A stretch of DNA of 64,000 nt from CAYSCW01 sp964429795 (GTDB lineage: Bacteria; Acidobacteriota; Aminicenantia; Aminicenantales; Aminicenantaceae), in contig CAYSCW010000003.1 of assembly GCA_964429795.1 (NCBI GenBank), forward strand, positions 62,001-126,000, read 5' to 3'. The notes beneath the pieces were generated by a model. That model worked only from the letters and a program-made list of their open reading frames with translations. It made no database searches and was not told where the DNA came from. The position numbers were made by a program, and so were the translations under genes. Shown piece by piece: positions 42,999 through 51,298 of this stretch. Positions within the stretch are counted from its first letter, which is position 1. Each line of letters begins with the position of its first letter.

Positions 42999-44249
42999 CT
43001 AGAGGTCCTCCGGGCTGGCAATCTGACCGGCCGCACAAGAAGCGGCCACAACCGCTGGACTGGCCAAGTATGTTTTTCCCTTACCCTGTTTGCCGACAAA
43101 ATTACGGTTTCCGGTGCTGATCTGAACCTCCCCCTCTCCAGTTAACCCGACCATCCCCTCCGCACAACCGCCGCAACCAGGGCTGGAGATGATGGCGCCG
43201 CTTCGAAACAGGCCTTCGATGATACCTTTTTCGAGAAGCTCTGTGTAGACGCGTTTTGTGGCAGGAACGATTTTAAGCATGATATCTTCTTTCACTTTCC
43301 TCCCCTTTAAAATACGGTAAGCTTCCTCAAAATCTTCTGTGCGTCCGTTGGTGCAGGAGCCGATGAACCCGGAATCAATTCTGACCCCTCGAAGTTCGGA
43401 GACAGAAAAGACATTTGTGGGAGAGAAAGGGGCAGCTACCTGGGGAGGAAGTCCATCCAGGTCGATCTCAATTTCATCCGTGTAAACACAATCTTTATCT
43501 GGCTTGAGAGGCGAAAATTTTGACCCTGAAAAATGTCCGATTTCCTCCACCAGCGATCTTTTAAATTCAGGGACAAATCCGATGATTCCGGCCATCTCGG
43601 TGACCATGCTGCACAGGGTGATCCGGCCGGAAAGAGAAAGGCGTTCTGCTGGCTGTCCGTAAAATTCGACGGCTTTCAAGGCGACCTTTTCGGTCCCCAG
43701 TTTTTTCAGGAGGAAAAGGGTTAAATCCTTGGCCGATGAAGGCCAGGAATACTCTCCTCTAAGGAGAATCCTGACGGTCTCCGGGATCTCAAACCAGGTC
43801 TTTCCGGTCTTAAAGGCGAAGGAGATATCCACATCTCCCATGCCCTGCCCAAAGCAGCCTATGGCACCAAGGATGTTCATATGGCTATCTGTTCCCACAA
43901 CCGTGGAGTTGGATTCAGCCAAATCCTCTTCCATCAAAACATGAGAGCCGATACCTCTGTCCACATCAAAGACTCTTATATTCTGTTTGCGGGCAAAGAT
44001 ACGGCATATCTGCTGGTTGTCGGCGTACTTGAGGGAGCTAGCTGGGGCACAAAGGTCAAAAGTAAAGAAAGTTCTATCGGGATCAGCCACTGGCTCATCT
44101 CCGTATTCCCTCTTATAATTCTTAACCACATTGGGACCCCCAAAATCCCGAGCTGACCGGATGTCGAGATTCATCCAGACAATTTTCCCAGGCTTCACCT
44201 CTTCCTTGGTGTGGGACTGGATGATCTTCTCGATGACGGTTTTTCCCAT
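42999..44249 (-). CDS. Aconitase/LeuC-like large subunit, divergent (pair 1)
   Basis: A 416-residue hydro-lyase with a [4Fe-4S] cluster. Cluster Cys lie in FIGSCTNGR and SSPGCGGCAEG; GTDSHMNILGAIGCFGQGMG and TGNRNFVG are also present. The family interconverts citrate/isocitrate, isopropylmalates, homocitrates or methylcitrates, and the substrate cannot be told from sequence by eye. Against pair 2 it has GIGSHVL in place of GICHQVF and GDVDIS in place of SEVAS, so the two sets are not recent duplicates. It follows the dehydrogenase gene by 11 bases. Confidence 0.85.
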   Translation of the reverse strand: MGKTVIEKIIQSHTKEEVKPGKIVWMNLDIRSARDFGGPNVVKNYKREYGDEPVADPDRTFFTFDLCAPASSLKYADNQQICRIFARKQNIRVFDVDRGIGSHVLMEEDLAESNSTVVGTDSHMNILGAIGCFGQGMGDVDISFAFKTGKTWFEIPETVRILLRGEYSWPSSAKDLTLFLLKKLGTEKVALKAVEFYGQPAERLSLSGRITLCSMVTEMAGIIGFVPEFKRSLVEEIGHFSGSKFSPLKPDKDCVYTDEIEIDLDGLPPQVAAPFSPTNVFSVSELRGVRIDSGFIGSCTNGRTEDFEEAYRILKGRKVKEDIMLKIVPATKRVYTELLEKGIIEGLFRSGAIISSPGCGGCAEGMVGLTGEGEVQISTGNRNFVGKQGKGKTYLASPAVVAASCAAGQIASPEDL

Positions 44250-44260
44250 GGTCTTATTTT

Positions 44261-45376
44261 TTAAAGCTTGGAAGCTACCTCACGGGCCATATCCAGGCTG
44301 GTCGAGCTCCCGCCTAAATCATAGGTTCTTACCTTTCCTTCCTTGATCACTGCAGCAACGGCTTCTTCCATGACCCGCGCTTTATCTCTCTCTCCCAGCC
44401 ATTCAAGCATCATCTTAGTTGCCAAAAGCATAGCCGTCGGGTTCACCTTGTAAAGGCCGGCGTACTTGGGAGCAGAGCCATGCGTGGGCTCAAAAACGGC
44501 ATAACTATCTCCGATGTTGCCGCTGCAAGCAAAACCCAGCCCGCCTACAAGCTGAGCAGAAAGGTCGGAGATGATATCTCCGAACAGATTTTCTGCCACC
44601 AAAACATCATAATCCTGGGGATTCTTCACCAGCCACATGGCCATGGCATCCACATTGGCTTCCCTGAATTCCACATCTGGATATTCCTTGGCCATCTTCC
44701 TGGCTATCTCCAGGATGAAACCGCCAGTTTCTCGCAAGACATTAGGTTTTTCCACGATGGTGACTGACCGACGTTTATATTCCCGGGCATACTCAAAGGC
44801 CCGCCTCAGAATTCTGGTACAGGCATTTTTGGTCATGATCCTGGTGGAAAGGGCAATCTCTTCCAGCGGGAAGTCCTCAAATTTCTTCATCTTGGGGTGG
44901 AGGAGCAAAGCCTTCATCACTTCCTCTGGGAGAGGATGAAATTCCACCCCCGCATACATGCCCTCTGTGTTTTCTCGAAATATTACCAGATCTATGTCAT
45001 CGCGGTAATTGAGAGGGTTACCAGGATAGGCTTTGCAAGGCCTGAGATTGGTATAGAGGTCAAATTCCTGACGAAGGCGAACGATAGGACTGAAATAGGA
45101 AAAACCTTTATCCCGGAGCGACGGATCGAGCTCCATGAGGGCTTCTTCCTTCGGCTTGGAGGTGATGGCCCCAAACAGACAGACATCTGTTGTCTTGAGC
45201 ATCTGGATGGTCCGGTCAGGAAGCGGATTCCCTTCCTCACACCAGTACTTCCAGCCGATATCGCCATAGACATATTCGGCATCAAGACCTAACCTCTCCA
45301 GCACGATCATGGCCGCTTCCACCACATCCTTGCCCACCCCGTCTCCGGGCAGGACGGCTATCCTGTATTCCGGCAT
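44261..45376 (-). CDS. Isocitrate/isopropylmalate-type dehydrogenase, likely NADP isocitrate dehydrogenase
   Basis: A 371-residue beta-decarboxylating dehydrogenase. Seen: LPGDGVGKDVV, RENTEGMYAGVE, VEKPNVLRETGG with K210 in the place of the catalytic Lys, D243/D267/D271 for metal, and EPTHGSAPKYAG with K304-Y305. Lys-Tyr at this site marks NADP use in isocitrate dehydrogenases, whereas isopropylmalate enzymes have Asp-Ile. Homoisocitrate or another chain-extended substrate cannot be excluded. It lies between the two aconitase-like pairs, consistent with oxidising the product of one of them. Confidence 0.85.
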   Translation of the reverse strand: MPEYRIAVLPGDGVGKDVVEAAMIVLERLGLDAEYVYGDIGWKYWCEEGNPLPDRTIQMLKTTDVCLFGAITSKPKEEALMELDPSLRDKGFSYFSPIVRLRQEFDLYTNLRPCKAYPGNPLNYRDDIDLVIFRENTEGMYAGVEFHPLPEEVMKALLLHPKMKKFEDFPLEEIALSTRIMTKNACTRILRRAFEYAREYKRRSVTIVEKPNVLRETGGFILEIARKMAKEYPDVEFREANVDAMAMWLVKNPQDYDVLVAENLFGDIISDLSAQLVGGLGFACSGNIGDSYAVFEPTHGSAPKYAGLYKVNPTAMLLATKMMLEWLGERDKARVMEEAVAAVIKEGKVRTYDLGGSSTSLDMAREVASKL

Positions 45377-45493
45377 CGAATCCTCCTCTCAAGATAGGGT
45401 CTCATCCCTTTGTCCCTGTCCTCACTGAGCATTTAAGACTTAAGCCCTCTTCTTTAATAATCCAAGCCAGTGATGATCACGTTTTGACTTCTT

Positions 45494-46009
45494 TTAATGG
45501 CATCTGCGTTGGATTCTTGTTTTATTTTGCAGTTTTTTCTTAATATAGGGGATAAGGCCTCCGGCCTCAAAGATTCTGAGCACCTCTCTTGGAGGAGGAG
45601 AAAAGGTCAAGATTTCCTCTCCGGTCTTGATCTCTCCCTGGATGAAACCGATCTCCACCTCCTCACCCTGGCTGAGGCGGTCAGCCGCCTCCTTCGATTG
45701 AATCACGGGCAATCCCTGGTTTATGGCATTGCGGAAAAAAATCCGGGCAAAAGACTTGGCAATCACCGCCTGAACGCCGGCATACTTGAGGCAGGTAGCA
45801 GCCTGTTCCCTTGAGCTTCCACAGCCGAAATTGGTCCCAGCAACAATCACATCTCCAGGCTTGACCTTTTGGGCAAAACCGGGGTCCAGGTCCTCAAGAG
45901 CATGCTTGGCCATCTCCTCAGGCTCCAGAATAGAATAGGTGTATTTCCCAGGAAAGATGATGTCGGTGTTGACATCATCCCCGTACTTCCATACTTTTCC
46001 TTTTTTCAC
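45494..46009 (-). CDS. Aconitase/isopropylmalate isomerase small subunit (pair 2)
   Basis: GTG 46009 is chosen as start because it overlaps the large-subunit stop as GTGA (46009-46006) and has GAGGAAA upstream. The 171-residue product is a standard small subunit: KYGDDVNTDIIFPGKY, GTNFGCGSSREQA, FARIFFRNAINQGLP and a short hydrophobic C-terminal GGLIPYIKKK. The family covers LeuD, homoaconitase and archaeal-type aconitase partners. Confidence 0.87.
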   Translation of the reverse strand: MKKGKVWKYGDDVNTDIIFPGKYTYSILEPEEMAKHALEDLDPGFAQKVKPGDVIVAGTNFGCGSSREQAATCLKYAGVQAVIAKSFARIFFRNAINQGLPVIQSKEAADRLSQGEEVEIGFIQGEIKTGEEILTFSPPPREVLRIFEAGGLIPYIKKKLQNKTRIQRRCH

Positions 46010-47259
46010 AGGAATTTCCTCGGATCCGCTATATTTCCTTCCAGGGCTGAAGCGGCCACCGTAGCCGGAGATGCCAGATAAATCTCCGCATCGCGGCTTC
46101 CCATCCTCCCACGAAAGTTCCGGTTGGCTGTGCTCAAAGCCACTTCTCCTGGAGCAAGAACTCCTTGATGGGCTCCCAGGCAGGGGCCGCAACCAGGGTT
46201 CAATATCACACATCCCGATTCAGAAAAAATCTTCAAGACGCCTCTCTCAATAGCTTGCAGGTACACTTTCCTGGATGAGGGAATAATGAGTGCTCGAATC
46301 TTAGGATGGACCTTTCTTCCTTTTAAAATCTTGGCTGCGATCTCTAGGTCTTCCAGCCTCCCGTTGGTGCAGGTGCCGATAACAGCTTGGTTGAATGGAG
46401 TGCATTCAACCTCGCTGATTATCTTGACATTATCCACTGTATGAGGGCAGGCTACCTGCGGCTCAAGCGAAGAGACATCGTACTTGAGGATGGCTTCATA
46501 CCGGGCGTCAGGATCGGAAAAAACGGCCGTAAAATCTGCTTTTGCCCCTCCCTTCAGCCAATCGAATGTCCTCTGGTCAGCCTCGCAGTAGGCGCTCTTG
46601 GCACCCATCTCTGCACCCATGTTGGAAAGCACCATCCGGGAAGCCAGACTGAAATTCCTAACCGTTTCTCCCGCAAACTCCAAAGCCTTATAATTGGCCC
46701 TTTCTGCTCCCTCCTCACCAATAATCTTCAAGATGACATCCTTGGCATAGACCCCCAAGGAAAGCTTCCCCTCGATTTCCATCCTTATGGTCTCAGGAAC
46801 CTTAAGCCATATCTCATCTGTGGCCCAGAGGCTGGCCACTTCTGAGCGGCCAATTCCTGCTGAAAAGGCTCCAAAAGCTCCGGAGGTTGGGGTATGGGAG
46901 TCAGCACCCAGGATCAGTTTTCCGGGCAGGGCAAAGCCTTCCTCAGCAAACACCTGGTGGCAGATCCCATAAGGAATATCATAGAAGTAGTCGATCTTCT
47001 GTTCGGCCACAAACTCGCGGATGATCTTATGATTCATGGCGTATTTTTCAGAAGCTGCAGGAACCACGTGATCCAGGATGATGACGATTTTCTGAGGGCA
47101 TTTAACCTTCTTTAAGCCTAGCTTTCCAAACTCCATGATGATGGCGGCGGAATTGTCGTGGGAGAGGATGAAATCAGGAGAGGCAATGACGATTTCTCCT
47201 GCGCATGCCTCTTTTTCCGCCTTATCAGTGAGAATTTTCTCGGCGAATGTCTTTCCCAA
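46006..47259 (-). CDS. Aconitase/LeuC-like large subunit (pair 2)
   Basis: A 417-residue [4Fe-4S] hydro-lyase with cluster Cys in IGTCTNGRLEDL and NPGCGPCLGAH, plus GADSHTPTSGAFGAF and STANRNFRGRMG. The sequence is closer to the general LeuC/homoaconitase type than pair 1. With no leuA, homocitrate synthase or leuB around, and citryl-CoA-type genes just upstream, action on citrate/isocitrate is the simplest reading. It follows the HD gene by 20 bases. Confidence 0.87.
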   Translation of the reverse strand: MGKTFAEKILTDKAEKEACAGEIVIASPDFILSHDNSAAIIMEFGKLGLKKVKCPQKIVIILDHVVPAASEKYAMNHKIIREFVAEQKIDYFYDIPYGICHQVFAEEGFALPGKLILGADSHTPTSGAFGAFSAGIGRSEVASLWATDEIWLKVPETIRMEIEGKLSLGVYAKDVILKIIGEEGAERANYKALEFAGETVRNFSLASRMVLSNMGAEMGAKSAYCEADQRTFDWLKGGAKADFTAVFSDPDARYEAILKYDVSSLEPQVACPHTVDNVKIISEVECTPFNQAVIGTCTNGRLEDLEIAAKILKGRKVHPKIRALIIPSSRKVYLQAIERGVLKIFSESGCVILNPGCGPCLGAHQGVLAPGEVALSTANRNFRGRMGSRDAEIYLASPATVAASALEGNIADPRKFL

Positions 47260-47279
47260 AGAAAACCTCCTTGGATGCT

Positions 47280-47813
47280 TTAAACCTCCAAGCTCTCAAA
47301 ATTCACAAAGTCGGCATGATTGACGATGATAGCCTCCACTGTCCTTCGTGCCCCATCTCCTTCCTTGGAATGGGCAGCAATGATGTGGATCACTTCCTGT
47401 GGGATTCCGTGTTGGAAAGCAAAGGAAGCACCTGAGATGGGATGGCGGAGGAGCTTACCTTCATCGCTTTTGACGAACCTCTCCCCTTCTCTTCTGTATT
47501 CGAAGAGTTTTCCCACATCATGCAGGAGCGCTCCAGAGAGAAGATGATCCAGGTTGATGGAAATCTTCTCTTTGTATTCCTTGATCAGAATCTCGGCAAT
47601 CCTCAAGCTGCACAGAGTCACCGCTCTTGTGTGTTGAATGATATTAATTGAGGTCCTCGCGATCAAGAGAGTAAAAGGCATCTCGGTCAAGTCTTCCGTC
47701 TTCCATCCGCCCCGCTTTATAGCCTCCTGCCATACATGGATGGTCTTCTCACGGAGGCCGCTGTCTTTGATAAGCTCGAATTCCGGGATGATGGACAAGA
47801 GTTTCGGGTTCAT
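47280..47813 (-). CDS. HD-domain phosphohydrolase-like protein
   Basis: A 177-residue protein with the HD-superfamily order H...HD...H...D: QHTRAVTLCSLRIAEIL, LLSGALLHDVGKLFEYR, LRHPISGASFAFQHGIP, IAAHSKEG and VNHADFVNFE. Such single-domain proteins hydrolyse phosphate esters of nucleotides or signalling molecules. Its ATG directly abuts the stop of the citryl-CoA-lyase-like gene and the aconitase large subunit follows, so it is an integral operon member. No known step of citrate metabolism needs it, so a regulatory or repair function is conceivable. Confidence 0.82.
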   Translation of the reverse strand: MNPKLLSIIPEFELIKDSGLREKTIHVWQEAIKRGGWKTEDLTEMPFTLLIARTSINIIQHTRAVTLCSLRIAEILIKEYKEKISINLDHLLSGALLHDVGKLFEYRREGERFVKSDEGKLLRHPISGASFAFQHGIPQEVIHIIAAHSKEGDGARRTVEAIIVNHADFVNFESLEV

Positions 47814-48590
47814 CTAAATCTCCTTTTCTTGGGGACCATCATATTCATAATCTTGAGGATGGATCTTCCGCATGGGCCTCATCCGCGTTTTCTCCTCATG
47901 GATATGAGCCACCAGGCCAGGCACCCGGGCGATGATGAAAAAGGCGTTGCCAATCTCCGAAGGAACATCAAGCTCACAGAGAAGGGCAGCTATGGCACCA
48001 TCTACGTTAATGGGCAAAGACTTGCCAAGAAGCCCGACCAGTTCTTCCTCCACAGCCCTTGCGATCCGGACGTATTTTCCCGCAAGGCCTAACTCCTCAG
48101 CCAGGGAAAAGAGCTTTTTGGTGCGAGGGTCCTGAGTGTGGATGCGGTGACCAAATCCTGAAGCTCTTTTCTTCTTCTTTTTCATCTCCTTCAAGGCGTC
48201 CGCAGCCGCTTCTCTCTCGGATATCCCCTTCTCCTCCATCCTTCCAGCGATCTCATGAAAGAGCTCCATCCCTTCTTCGATGGCCCCTCCGTGAAAGCGA
48301 GATATGGCCAAAACACCGGCCGCTATGGCTGAATTCAGTTCTGCCCCGGTAGAGGCTACTGTCCTCGCCGCCAGGACTGAAGGCGGACTGGCGCCGTGAT
48401 CCACGGATGAGACAAAAATGGCATCGATAAGTTTTCCCTTTTCAGGCGATGGAAGCTCTCCCTTTAAAACCAGGTAGATCACCTGAGAAAAGGAAATTTC
48501 GCCCATCAACTTGTCTATGGGATACCCCCTGAGCGAGACTCTATTGGGTTGGACATCGGTTATTGCCGTTTTCCAATGAAGTTCACTCAT
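47814..48590 (-). CDS. ccl: Citryl-CoA lyase-like protein (short citrate synthase fold)
   Basis: A 258-residue citrate synthase homologue. Full citrate synthases have 370-430 residues; this length matches citryl-CoA lyase and the lyase domain of ATP-citrate lyase. The catalytic set is visible: H65 in SVDHGASPP, H148 in GFGHRIHTQDPR and D197 in INVDGAIAALL; IARVPGLVAHIHEE contains the CoA-side Arg region. It would cleave citryl-CoA to acetyl-CoA and oxaloacetate or run the reverse condensation. Its start overlaps the stop of the CoA-ligase alpha subunit by one base, which argues for a joint reaction. Confidence 0.83.
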   Translation of the reverse strand: MSELHWKTAITDVQPNRVSLRGYPIDKLMGEISFSQVIYLVLKGELPSPEKGKLIDAIFVSSVDHGASPPSVLAARTVASTGAELNSAIAAGVLAISRFHGGAIEEGMELFHEIAGRMEEKGISEREAAADALKEMKKKKKRASGFGHRIHTQDPRTKKLFSLAEELGLAGKYVRIARAVEEELVGLLGKSLPINVDGAIAALLCELDVPSEIGNAFFIIARVPGLVAHIHEEKTRMRPMRKIHPQDYEYDGPQEKEI

Positions 48591-49498
48591 TACTGTCCCC
48601 CTAAAGAATTTCTTATTTCTTTGGCCATTTCAGGAATATCGGAAACAGAATCGACCACATGGACGCCGGCTTCTTTAAGCCTCTTGACCTTGCTCTCATA
48701 AGAGCCCCGCGACCCTTCCACGATGGCACCGGCATGGGAAAATCTTGTGCCCGATTTGGCGGCTCTGCCCCCGACAAAAGCGATGAGAGGCTTGGTGAAA
48801 TTTTTCTGTTCTATGAGGGCAGCCACCCTTTCTTCCTGGGTGGTTCCAATCTCCCCGAACATGACCACCATCTTTGTCTGGTTATCCTGTTCAAAAAGCT
48901 CCATGACCTCAGGACTGGAAAGGCCGACCACTGCATCTCCGCCCACATGGATGATAGTGCTCTGTCCAAAACCCGCCTCTGTCAAATAGTAGGCAATGGC
49001 TGATGTCATGCCGCCGCTTCTTGAACTGACTCCGATATCACCGGGACGAAACCACTCCCTGGCTCTTTCTGCCCGGCCGCCAATCATGCCCAGGACAGCT
49101 TTCCCCGGACTCACAAGGCCCAGGGTGTTAGGGCCGACAAAGCGGGCACTCTTCTCCTTGGCAAAGTTGCTTATTTCCAGAACATCAAAAATGGGGACGC
49201 GGTCCGGGACAAGAACAAGCAGGTTCACTCCTGCGGCGATGGCTTCCAAGGCTGCACTCTTAACCAGATGGGCAGGAACAAAAACCACGCTGATATCGAT
49301 CTGGCCGGTCTTCTCTACCGCCTCTTCCATAGAATCAAAGACCGGAACTCCGTAGACCTCAACTCCTCCCTTTCCGGGAGTCACCCCTGCCACTACGTTC
49401 GTTCCGTAATCCTTCATCAATCGGGTGCGGACCATCCCTTCTCTTCCAGTAATTCCCTGAATACACACTCTCGACCTTCCGTCCGCCAAAATAGCCAT
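48590..49498 (-). CDS. Citryl-CoA/succinyl-CoA synthetase-like alpha subunit
   Basis: A 302-residue CoA ligase alpha subunit: CoA-binding VCIQGITGREGMVRT at the start, GVTPGKGG, VGPNTLGLVSPG, then RSGGMTSAIAY and the phospho-His loop GTRFSHAGAIVEG with H255 (His246 in E. coli SucD). With the beta subunit 68 bases upstream it forms an acyl-CoA synthetase that makes or uses ATP. Because the adjacent gene is a citryl-CoA lyase, citrate rather than succinate is the likely acid, as in the two-step system of Hydrogenobacter. GAGGAAAATAA precedes the ATG. Confidence 0.83.
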   Translation of the reverse strand: MAILADGRSRVCIQGITGREGMVRTRLMKDYGTNVVAGVTPGKGGVEVYGVPVFDSMEEAVEKTGQIDISVVFVPAHLVKSAALEAIAAGVNLLVLVPDRVPIFDVLEISNFAKEKSARFVGPNTLGLVSPGKAVLGMIGGRAERAREWFRPGDIGVSSRSGGMTSAIAYYLTEAGFGQSTIIHVGGDAVVGLSSPEVMELFEQDNQTKMVVMFGEIGTTQEERVAALIEQKNFTKPLIAFVGGRAAKSGTRFSHAGAIVEGSRGSYESKVKRLKEAGVHVVDSVSDIPEMAKEIRNSLGGQ

Positions 49499-49566
49499 TT
49501 ATTTTCCTCTTAAAATCAAGAGATTCGTTTCCAATCTCAGAAGATCGGTAGATGTCCCTGATTTTC

Positions 49567-51132
49567 TCAAGATCTTTCTCCTTCTTCGATGATTCTCTCC
49601 CTGTATTCCTTGAGCCCTGGAATGGGAAGACGGATGAAGATGGCATTCTGCTCGTGAAAGCTGCAGAAGATCTCACAGGCCAGACATTCCGTGCACTTCC
49701 CCTTCTCTGCTTCTCCCGGAGAGACAGCAAGAACAGGCTTCCCATCTTCAAGTTTGAGAATCTCTGCCTTGCAGGCTTCTATGCATCCCTTTGTCTTGCA
49801 GCGGGGGCATTTTTGATGGTCGATGGCAAGTTCTCCAGTCAGAGTCTTGAAAGAATAACAGTCTTCGGGGAGAGAAGGCTCCATCATCGGCTTCACGCGA
49901 TGGGAGTGGCGACTGTTTTCTTCGATTAGCTCCTCAAGCCTCTGAGCACAGAATTCGGGTGAATCATTCCTTCCATACCCTTCCACTTTGGCTGGAATAT
50001 CTTTGAGGTAAGTGGCCAGAATCTCAGCGGCTTCCTCTTCAAAGTTTCCTCCGAGGCGGATCACCCCGGGGATAGCGAGATTTTCCTCCCGGAAAGCCTT
50101 GACCAAACCTCTTGCTGAATGGTACTGCTCCTGGCTGGCCACACCAGATCCAGAGGCAAAATAACCCTTGATGTGGGGCTGAGAAAGGATGATTTTGGCT
50201 GCCCGGTAGACCTTGCTCGCAGCAGGATTTCCGCTTGTGTCACAGTAATTGGCCAGCTTAAATCCCTTACTCAATACAGCATCCATGGACATCATCGAAC
50301 CGCCGCCCCCAGCACCGTTAAAACCGATGTAAGGTTCTTCCTCCGGAATCTCCTCTGCCATCTGGAAGAAATAGAATGTGCCCCGGTAATCGCTTTCCTC
50401 AACCTGATAGGCGATCTTTTCCAGCTCGGTGGGAGGACGATCGAATTCTCTGGCCACTTCAATGCCCAGCTCAGGATGGCGGAATGCGGCATAGTCATCG
50501 ATGGTCAGGTGGCAATCGGCCGCGTAAACAAGGCCTTCTTCAGTCACCACCAGAGGATTTATCTCCGCTGAGCGGGCGTCGTACCTACGGGCGATCATGT
50601 AGAATTTTGTCAAAGTGTCTGAGAGTCGAAGAAGAAGCTTTCCAGATATTCCCGTTTTCCGTATGAGGTTGCGAACTTCATACTCCTTGAGCCCTCTCAG
50701 GATATCGATGGGAATCTGAGATATCTTCTCCGGATGGGACCGGGCGATCTCTTCCACTCCTGTGCCTCCTGCAGAACTGAAGATGAGCAGGGGGCACTTT
50801 TTGGAGTCATCGATGACAAGGCCTGCAAAGTACTCAGACTTGATGTTGAGTCTTTCTTCGACCAAGACCTTTTCGATGATGAAATTCTTAACCTTCATTC
50901 CCAACATTTGTTTGGCAATCGCTTCGGCTTGTTGCGGGCTCTCGGCAAATTTTATCCCTCCCAAGCCGGCTCTCCCTGTCAGCCAGACCTGAATCTTTAG
51001 CACTACTGGTTTTTTCACCTGCTCGGCGATCTGACGCGCTTCAGAAGGCGTGGAAGCTACACCGCCATCTGGAATGCGGATTCCTCCTTCCTGGAGAAGC
51101 TTTTTGCTCAGGTATTCATAGAGACGGGCCAT
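49567..51132 (-). CDS. Citryl-CoA/succinyl-CoA synthetase-like beta subunit fused to a two-cluster ferredoxin domain
   Basis: A 521-residue protein in three parts. Residues 1-230 are an ATP-grasp domain (KKPVVLKIQVWLTGRAGLGG, ARSAEINPLVV); 245-405 are the ligase-CoA domain (GFNGAGGGGSMMSMDAV, GNPAASKVY, GYFASGSGVA); 435-521 carry eight Cys, CPRCKTKGCIEAC at 442-454 and CTECLACEIFC at 480-490, suited to two [4Fe-4S] clusters. The first motif has CX2CX4CX3C spacing instead of CX2CX2CX3C. The usual SucC has about 390 residues without such a tail. It is the first gene of the operon, with its own promoter. Substrate inferred from neighbours. Confidence 0.82.
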   Translation of the reverse strand: MARLYEYLSKKLLQEGGIRIPDGGVASTPSEARQIAEQVKKPVVLKIQVWLTGRAGLGGIKFAESPQQAEAIAKQMLGMKVKNFIIEKVLVEERLNIKSEYFAGLVIDDSKKCPLLIFSSAGGTGVEEIARSHPEKISQIPIDILRGLKEYEVRNLIRKTGISGKLLLRLSDTLTKFYMIARRYDARSAEINPLVVTEEGLVYAADCHLTIDDYAAFRHPELGIEVAREFDRPPTELEKIAYQVEESDYRGTFYFFQMAEEIPEEEPYIGFNGAGGGGSMMSMDAVLSKGFKLANYCDTSGNPAASKVYRAAKIILSQPHIKGYFASGSGVASQEQYHSARGLVKAFREENLAIPGVIRLGGNFEEEAAEILATYLKDIPAKVEGYGRNDSPEFCAQRLEELIEENSRHSHRVKPMMEPSLPEDCYSFKTLTGELAIDHQKCPRCKTKGCIEACKAEILKLEDGKPVLAVSPGEAEKGKCTECLACEIFCSFHEQNAIFIRLPIPGLKEYRERIIEEGERS

Positions 51133-51154
51133 TCTGGTTTTCTCTCGAGTTAAT

Positions 51155-51183
51155 ATTATTCAGACGGTGATGAAATTTGTCAA
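51155..51183 (-). promoter_or_regulatory. Promoter of the citryl-CoA/aconitase operon
   Basis: Minus strand: TTGACA (51183-51178), 17-base spacer, AATAAT (51160-51155). It lies 23 bases upstream of the start codon at 51132 and is the only good promoter seen for the nine-gene block below it. Confidence 0.6.
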
Positions 51184-51222
51184 TGGAATAAGATAGTAAT
51201 TCCATCTGACTCCTTTTGCGCT

Positions 51223-51252
51223 TTGACATAATTTTTGCTCCTATGATATTTA
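51223..51252 (+). promoter_or_regulatory. Candidate promoter of the degenerate secreted ORF
   Basis: TTGACA (51223-51228) and TATTTA (51247-51252) with an 18-base spacer, divergent from the citryl-CoA operon promoter. Confidence 0.4.
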
Positions 51253-51298
51253 ATACACAAGATATCAATGATGCACATCGGCAAGTAAGGAGGCCACA

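Noticed and set aside
42458..43099. A 213-residue reading of the pair 1 small subunit
   Set aside because: The extra N-terminal residues overlap the large subunit and do not resemble the family; ATG 42997 follows the stop by one base.
44261..45376. leuB of leucine biosynthesis, with the aconitase pairs as leuCD
   Set aside because: No leuA is near, and the dehydrogenase has Lys-Tyr at the cofactor site where isopropylmalate enzymes have Asp-Ile. Not fully excluded.
45494..46213. A 239-residue reading of the pair 2 small subunit
   Set aside because: The first 68 residues are the aconitase large subunit read out of frame. GTG 46009 gives the normal length and a GTGA overlap.
47814..48590. Ordinary citrate synthase
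   Set aside because: At 258 residues it lacks well over 100 residues of the normal enzyme and is joined to CoA-ligase subunits, which fits citryl-CoA lyase better.
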